64,000 bases of DNA. Origin: Neodiprion pinetum (lineage: Eukaryota > Arthropoda > Insecta > Hymenoptera > Diprionidae). A program made the translations under genes and the position numbers. The DNA is taken from contig NC_060238.1 in assembly GCF_021155775.2 (NCBI RefSeq), positions 3,024,001-3,088,000 on the forward strand, given 5' to 3'. A model generated the notes under the pieces. That model was not told where the DNA came from and ran no database searches. It worked only from the letters and a program-made list of their open reading frames with translations. Of this stretch, positions 56,995 through 64,000 are shown piece by piece (within the stretch, counting starts at the first letter, position 1; each line of letters begins with the position of its first letter).

Positions 56995-59535
56995 ATGGAG
57001 ATACTACAGTAAGTGAATATTAATATTGTAATCTGCTTATTCGACTAGCGCTTATTTATAAGTTCGAAAAGCATTCTGCGATAATCAGGACCAGCGGAAT
57101 CTGTTTCCGAGTCGCTATTCTAACCTAACTGAACCTCACTTATGATTCTAATTGACTGTTCTTCAACTGATCAGTTATGTATAACTCAATTAATTCATTT
57201 TCTACACATCGGCTACAAATCTTGCTATCAATCTCCGAGTCTAAGGCTTTTCATCAGGGTTTCATATATTATTTCGAATACAATTTAATGCGGAAACTAC
57301 GCACCGATCTTATTAACACAGTTTGTATCCTCTGTCTCCTTGACAGCTCGCTGCAAGGTATCCATCCACAATTCTGGAAAAAAAATAGACTCGAGTCGTT
57401 TGACAACTGGCCATTTCAATCTGACTGCGTTTGCACTCCAGAACGAATGGCTGCCGCTGGTTTCGTCTTGATCGGTGGTCGAAACGATCCAGATTTGGTC
57501 GAGTGTTTCGTCTGCAGCAAGCAGCTCGACGAGTGGGATTCGGAAGACGATCCCTGGTAGGTTTAAGTCCTTGAAATACCACTTGTAAAATTTTTGCATC
57601 GACTCTTTTTCTTTGGCTTACGTTCTTCGCACGGAGTTGAAATTGATTGTGAATAAAAGAAAATGTCCGAGTTGTTATTTGTTCTCCTATCACCCAAAAA
57701 CACATCCTATAAATTGTTCATCGAGTATAAACTGTGCAGACAATTTACTTTTCAAAGTTTTGATCTCGAATTTTACGCGTTTTACAGGAGCGAACATTTG
57801 AAGCACATGCCATCTTGTCCGTACATTAAAATCGGAAAACAAGATGAGCTTGATTGGACGGTTCCAGAGCTATTCACGCTAATAAAAGAATTCACCAAGA
57901 AATCATTGGTGAGTGTTTGAATTTTTTTTTTTTTTTGTTTTCTCATCCAGAATCTAACCGGTGAAGTTTTGTCAAGGTTCTGCATATTACAATCAATAAA
58001 CCGCAAAGATTCAATCACTGAAAATTCTTCAGCATTATGCGCATGTTTCAAATGAAATTCAACAATTATATGATAAGTAAAAAGATCCGAGTTCAAATGA
58101 CGTTCAAAAAATGCATACTTCTCGAAATTTTTATTATGAATATTTATAGAAATTAATATCTAAATTTATCATGGCAATACTTCATATTTCTAAGTTCTTC
58201 AACTTCTATCGCAATTTGGCCGGTTTCAACGAGTTCTTTGGATGAAAGAACGTTGATCGATCGAAAAAATGATGACCAAATCACCTTAAAAGCCTTTATA
58301 GGCATTTTATAGAATCTCAGATTGTTCAAGTGTTGCATCACAAGGTCAAAGAAAGACACATGTTTTTTTCCCTTGCCACAATTCATTCTCGGCATCTATA
58401 TGGCAAAATCCTGTTTGACGGGTATTTGACATTGAACAGGCTGTTGAATTATCTCTGTCGAGATAAAAGAATAGAAGTATAGTAGACACGTGACACGAAC
58501 AATATATTTGCAAAGATATTAATCGTCATCCAGATTCTCCTCGTATATCGATATTATTAATCGTTTGTAACATCGACCAATTTATTGACAAGCTTTTGCC
58601 AGTGATCCCGGTGTTAAGATTGTTGGGAGAGCATATTAAATTCTGTATGCGCGCTATCGCGATAGGCAAGCATGCCACGGACCTTTATCATCGCTCACAG
58701 ATGTAATTGATAATTCTCTATTGGCTTATTGCCTCTTTAACACAACGCAGATATCATCTGGTTCGTTTTCCTTTCTCTTTATCTACGACACATTTACCAA
58801 TTGATGATAAATTCTGATACGCGTCGATCTACACAGTGTCTGATTTCAATCGACCAGATCGTACGAAATTACCTCAGCGCAGCGGAATACCTTAATACGT
58901 AAATTTTTTTTGATTTTCAAAACTTTTACCTCTGTTTTGCACAATTTTGGGGATGAAAAAAACCTGAAATTGTTGAAGAGTGCGTTTCAAAAATATTTTG
59001 TCCGCTTTGAAACTGCCAAGTTCTTCTTTTTTTTGTTCGAATCTAAATCAGTTCCTGAAACACTGAGCCTGCTTGTTTTCGAATTCGATATTCCGTCCAC
59101 ACTGTATGCGAAAAACGGAGTAGCATTGAAAAACATCAAGTTTTTATCTCGCCTCAGGTTTTAATACAAAAATTCTTTAATCTCATATTCGACAAGTTTA
59201 TATTATACTCGTTATATACATCGAAGTTTTATTGCATTATAAGCTGAAAAATAACAGTCCTCAGGCTCTTTATCAATTTTTTTAAGTGCTTTATTATCGT
59301 CGCACGCTTTTCGACCATCGACCGACTGAAACCTCGAGTTCGGGTTACCTAAACTCCTTCCACTAATTTACAACCATCTCAACGTCCGCTCGCTCTCTAT
59401 CTAATTCTCTTACAGACGCGAAAACACGAGGCTGCAATTTCTGAGATAAAAGAGGAGGTGGCGGAGCTGTCGAAGCTGATTCCAAAGAGGAAGCGAAGTC
59501 GAAAGCCTTCGAATCGCAGCGTGAACTTGAATTAA
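56995..59535 (+). CDS. BIRC5: Survivin/deterin, single-BIR chromosomal passenger protein (154 aa, 4 exons)
   Basis: Exons 56995-57008, 57347-57556, 57788-57908 and 59416-59535 join in phase into 154 codons (human survivin has 142). One BIR domain spans about 11-90, with the zinc site C-x2-C-x16-H-x6-C (Cys58, Cys61, His78, Cys85), offset by one from human. CTPERMAAAGF (34-44) keeps the threonine-proline that CDK1 phosphorylates in human survivin (Thr34). The histone-H3 pocket is near-conserved (Asp66 for human Glu65, Trp68, Asp72). A C-terminal helix follows, with a basic tail (KRKRSRK, then SNRSVNLN). Survivin works with INCENP, borealin and Aurora B at centromeres and midzone; no caspase-binding extras or RING are present. 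The first exon codes only four and two-thirds residues, ending at a strong GTAAGTG donor, and is the least certain part. AATAAA is at 59709. Confidence 0.93.
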
Positions 59536-62500
59536 AGAATCAATTGATCGATCGTCGATTCCTGTTGCATAATCATAAAGTTTCTTTTAATATAATTTTA
59601 AGTTACCGTAGTTTTTACACTTTTATACCTATCACACACGTATGCCTTTTTATCATCTCGCTTCTTCCCTACATTTACACTTTACAATGTTGCTTTCTGA
59701 ACGCTGAGAATAAAACTTGCTTCATTCGAAGATAACGAAAAAAAAATCATCCGCCGCGTTGTCTTGTTATTTGCCTTTCGTTCTTTCCTGTACAGAGTAT
59801 CCGAGTGTTTCCGATTAAACTTTTATTCCCAGCGATGAATAATTCACAGAGGAAAATACAGCGAGACTTCCATGGCAAATTATACCCAACGACTTGATCA
59901 GCGTATCTTCGTTGCTACTTTTTTTAAATATTTGTTTTTTTTTTTTTATACGTCTTCAGCCAATGCTTATTAAGTCGCTTGTTTGATACGTAATGAGTTA
60001 TAATACTAAGTGTTTTTGTATCGCTATCATTTACCTCCGATTAAAATAGTCATCGTCAATTATAAAACGTTTATCGAAATTCTGAACGATGCCAATTTGT
60101 GGTAAGAAATATTAAATCAACGGAAATTGACGAAATTTGAGAAAAAGCATTCTAAATATAAATAAAACCTGCCCTGCATATCCGTATTCTAATTCTACAC
60201 GTATTCCACGATTCGTACTATTTTTCATCCTTTTGCGTTTCGTCGTTTCGATCTTTTTTTTTTTACCGTTCCACTCACTTTGTTTTTTATTTTATTTTAT
60301 TTATTTTTTTTTTTTGTCTTACAGATATCTGAACGTGAATTAAAAATACATCGAAAGATTTATTATACTGTTGTAATTTTGCTCCAATAGTTTATTATAC
60401 CGCTATGCTTTAATCACACGCAGGGGTCGATAATATACGTTTATAATGAAAAGCGGGAATAGTTGAAAAAACCAAATTCAATGTCCCGTTCAATTTTTCA
60501 TATTCAAAAGTGTTACATTACTTGAATACATATATTAATTTTCCTATCACGAGAAAATAATATCAGGGAAATTTATTCGCTGACAATTTTTTGTTTTCTG
60601 TTTTTATTATCGAGTTTCCAAAAATTGTCCTATCAAAAATTGCGAAAATTTATTTTCACACACACGCGCACTTTATTTAATTTCAGAAAATTGAACGATC
60701 GTGTGTAAAGAACAAGGCTTACAAAGAATAACAGGGTAAAATTAAAAAAAAAAAAAAAGAAGAAATTTAATGACCTTAGAAAAGATACAAGAAGGTGGAG
60801 ATAAGTTATTAAAAAAAAACAAAGAAAAAAAAAGAAAAGAACAAAAACATCACCGATCAACGCGGCTGGGAAGAAAAAAATGTACTACTTTACTGTTTCT
60901 CGTTATATCATATTATTGTAGAGCCGAAGACAGACGACGGACTTCGAATGCGATAAAAGAAGCGAGAAGAGTGGGATTCTATATCTCGTTAATTATACAT
61001 CTTTTTTTTTCCGAAAAAGATTAATCGTTGCTTTGCTCACGTGCCTTGGTCGTTGTACCGCGAGTTCGAAATATCTCGTATGGAGTTTTCCGCGTCAAGT
61101 ATCAAAGGGAATTCGTCTTGAAACTATCTTCGACGTTGAATTCGTCTGACAAAGAAAAAAAAAATCATTTTTCACAATTTCGAACACACGCAAGTGTTGA
61201 GTAAATCAAAAAAAAATTACAATTTGTTATACAGTGCGAATGTCAGGAGTAATTGAAAAAAAAAAAACAAAAAAAAAATGATTTTCGAGATCCGTTGAAA
61301 AGAAGAAATAAGAAAGAAAAAAAAAAAAAAAAAAAACGTATTATATTAGAATATTATAAAAAAATTTACAGTCGATAAAGTCGAATACGTACAAAAGTTG
61401 AATACATACGTCCATTATTTATAATCACTGTTCTCTGACTCACTATACTTTCATATATGTGTTGTATAGTTGCTGGTATATAAGTGCATATGAAAATACG
61501 TAGTGGTTTAATCTGTAGTATGAAAGTTTAATTTAATGTATGCAGACGATATTCGTCTTCAGCAACGGGACTAAGAATCACGTGAAATACTCGCGGGATT
61601 TAAAGCTAGTCGCTTGTCGGGTATACATAATTTATTCGTACATAAATAATGATGGTGATGATAATAATAATTATTTGAAAGAAATTTTGAGAGTAAATGG
61701 TCGGTGGAAGGAGGAGGAGAAATTATAAATTAATAATTTCACCTCGTTGTGAGAATTTTTTGACAAGGATTTTAACGTGTGAATAATTAATCGTGGGTGA
61801 TTATATTTTTTTGCGTGTGTGTCTACATGTGTGTGTTTTTAATTATTATAACGTGACGGTTTATCATTTGCTGAGAAAAGAAAAAAAAAAAATTCCGTAA
61901 ATATCCGGTAAGTCCACCAAATAATATAATCGAGATGATATGAAAATTGGGAATAAATATGCTGGTTAAAATGTATTGCTGATAATGTTAGAAGATTGAC
62001 TTTTTTCTTCATTTTCTCAGTTTTCTGTGATACTTTTTTTACCGCCTGTTTTCACATTTCTGCGACATGAAAACTCCGAAATTAATTTTTACGCGTTTTT
62101 CGACTCTAATCGTGTGAAGATACGATTTATAAATTTGTCAGATTTAACAGATTCCCTCATTCTTTGTGAAAACTCGAAATGAAAAAGCAATAAGAGAAAG
62201 ACCAGTCAATTATCTCTGAATTTGGTTATTCGTTTCATTTTTGGTTCCCTGAATTTTTCTCAATTCGGAAACAACATTCAATTTGTAAAATGTTACAAAG
62301 AATGAAAGAAAACCCGAGTCTCCGAAACAAAGAAAATATTTTAAAACGTACAAGCGCCGAAAATTCCTCCAATAAATTGAATAATTTTATCAAATCAGAA
62401 ACACGAAAATATCGTACAGTGATAAAGTGAAGAAAACTCTTTAATAATTAGCCATCGGATGTTAGTGTAAAAAAATAATTCAAGAAATAAGAAAATCCGT

Positions 62501-63295
62501 AACTTTAAGTACGAAAAAAATGTATCACGCAAAGATTTTAAGGAAACAACGACAAAAAAAAATAAATAAAATGCTTCAGATTTAATTTCTTCGAAAAACT
62601 TTAAACTCAAATGTTGTCAAACATGAAAATAAATGACGATGGTATTAGATACGAATTTAATGATTTTCTTCTTTTTTTTTTTTTTTTTGTTCTGCTTTTC
62701 GTCTTCCAACTTAATCTTCTTTTCGTGAGCCTAGACTCGGTATGTACACACCAATCAGTGGACTATTCACTTGCTTACTTGCTTTGTTCTTCGAAAATCA
62801 TCGCGCAATATTTACATTATATACGTAGTGATCGGTGTATAAATATATATATACATATATATGCTTACGAATCAACAATGGCGGCGAAGAAGATAACCGC
62901 AGGGTGCGATTACGTCTTGACGTTTCCTTCACCAGAACCCGGGTTAAAGCCGCGTTATTCATACCTTGTCCGAGATTTTTCAATACTGCGAGATATACAT
63001 ATATTCGCAAACGTCATATATTTCTACAGTATTGCGAAAATTTGTTCGCCAATATTGCAATAATTTTCTCTTCCTTTTTATGCATTCATTTCCGTATCAA
63101 ACGTATTCCGTATCAAAAGACGAAAATTTCGAATATGTACGCGGCTTAATCCCGCGGTGTGTTTTTGGTGAAAGTGTCCGTTTTTCTAAATCACACATGT
63201 AATATTACACGCAAGCAATTAATCGCATTTGTCTAGTTCTCAAAGTTGACAATAATATACTTAGTTAAGTGACCACTGAACTGAGTGATATAACA
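59536..63295. other. Gene-free AT-rich region
   Basis: Begins with the survivin 3' UTR. It contains long poly(A)/poly(T) runs, (TA)-rich bits and GA-rich purine tracts. The frames present are Lys/Phe-rich artefacts of homopolymer runs. It includes the likely promoter of the candidate gene at 63.3 kb. Confidence 0.55.
59709..59714 (+). terminator. Candidate polyadenylation signal of survivin
   Basis: AATAAA 174 nt after the survivin stop codon. Confidence 0.55.
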
Positions 63296-63413
63296 ATGAT
63301 GAAAGAATCGTCGATACCGGTTGCTGATGAAAAAAGTTGGCTACTTGCTGAATTTAACAACTCCGAACCGACGCGCCAGCGAAGAATCGACAAGATTTAC
63401 AATTTCCTCAAAG
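63296..63413 (+). CDS. Candidate first coding exon of a gene leaving the right edge (partial)
   Basis: ATG at 63296 (a second ATG follows at once) opens 39 codons plus one base up to a strong donor, CTCAAAG|GTAAGTG. The peptide looks natural: charged and mixed, including SWLLAEFNNSEPTRQRRIDK and then IYNFLK. The leader contains no upstream ATG in frame nearby, and a long T-rich intron-like stretch follows. No second exon was found with confidence before position 64000. The family is not recognised. It is too short for a standard ORF cut-off, so it is easily missed. Confidence 0.45.
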
Positions 63414-64000
63414 GTAAGTGCGCGCGAATTTAAAAACTATCGTTTTTTTTTTTTTTTTTTTCATATACGAAACAATTATGTATGTGTGTTGTTGAAAATC
63501 TTGTCAGTTTGTACGAAACATTGACGAGCTACTCGAAATCTCTCTTTCTGCTCTTTCTCTCTTTTCGTCTTGCGTTTGTTGTCGTTGCTGTTTTTTTTTT
63601 TTTCCTGCTTTCAGGATAAAATTAAATACAACAAGTATAAAAATTAAACGCGATTGCGAGCCTCGAAAATTTTGAAAGCTTCCATCGATACGACGATACT
63701 CTGTAACTGCGAGAAAGTCGCGACCTCTGGTCCGTGGTTTTTGAACTATGCGCGATATTGTAGAAAAATTTACGAGTATGTTAAGTTTGTAATCGTTTCG
63801 GTGCAATTTTAAATGCAATACGTTATTGTATTATCGTTACACATGGTGGACATTGTAAAAGTGTTCTATTCGTTGTCTTATTTATTGTTTTTTTTTTTTT
63901 TTTTTCTAAAAAATCGTAACATCGCCCAGGTATTGGATTTATTTTGCGTGGTGAAAACGAGGAAGAAGAAAAAAATTCTTTTTTTTTTTTTAAATTGAAT
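63414..64000. other. Probable intron, right edge
   Basis: T-rich sequence after the candidate donor at 63414. A possible acceptor (CGCCCAG at about 63926-63932) precedes a short open stretch, which is not convincing. Confidence 0.35.

Noticed and set aside
58153..58395. 80-codon minus-strand frame in the last survivin intron
   Set aside because: Reasonable composition but no family match and no splice partners; a nested gene cannot be supported.

Overview
This is a nuclear genome window from an animal, almost certainly an insect. It has AT-rich intergenic DNA, GT-AG introns mostly of 60-1500 bp, many simple repeats, small fold-back DNA elements, and a short TTAGG array (the common insect telomere unit). 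Protein content and texture would suit Hymenoptera, perhaps a sawfly-like lineage, but that lineage is inference. Nothing in the window looks bacterial or viral.

Layout. 1-19.5 kb: no protein gene I can support; microsatellites, three fold-back or terminal-inverted-repeat elements (4.07-4.47, 5.44-6.26, 14.65-14.98 kb), a 70-bp tandem repeat at 12 kb, and two or three small candidate minus-strand exons that may be the 5' end of a gene running off the left edge. 19.5-22.9 kb: a three-exon plus-strand gene for a 691-aa secreted, acidic, low-complexity protein I do not recognise. 25.8-26.5 kb (minus): mitochondrial 2'-O-methyltransferase MRM2. 27.8-30.1 kb (plus): six-exon WDR45B/WIPI3, exactly 344 codons. 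33.1-35.2 kb (minus): five-exon four-transmembrane protein of 226 aa. 38.3-40.0 kb (plus): five-exon UPF0193/EVG1 homologue of 234 aa, with a fold-back element ending 66 bp before its start codon. 41.9-46.2 and 49.0-53.3 kb (plus): two tandem ten-exon BRAT1 homologues of 976 and 965 aa. 54.5-55.3 kb (minus): single-exon 248-aa protein with one C2H2 finger. 57.0-59.5 kb (plus): four-exon survivin/deterin (BIRC5), 154 aa. 63.3 kb (plus): a candidate first coding exon of a gene leaving the right edge.

Most genes are unrelated housekeeping or regulatory neighbours: mitochondrial rRNA methylation, autophagy, mitosis and Integrator assembly. The outstanding feature is the tandem BRAT1 pair. All nine introns match in position and phase, so one gene arose by duplication of the other. 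The second copy ends in Asp-Cys-Tyr like vertebrate BRAT1, while the first ends in Asn-Cys-His. BRAT1 is a partner of the Integrator endonuclease INTS11/INTS9, so the altered tail suggests one copy may have changed its contact with the nuclease.

Exon boundaries were placed by eye from splice consensus, reading phase and family alignment from memory. No database search was run.
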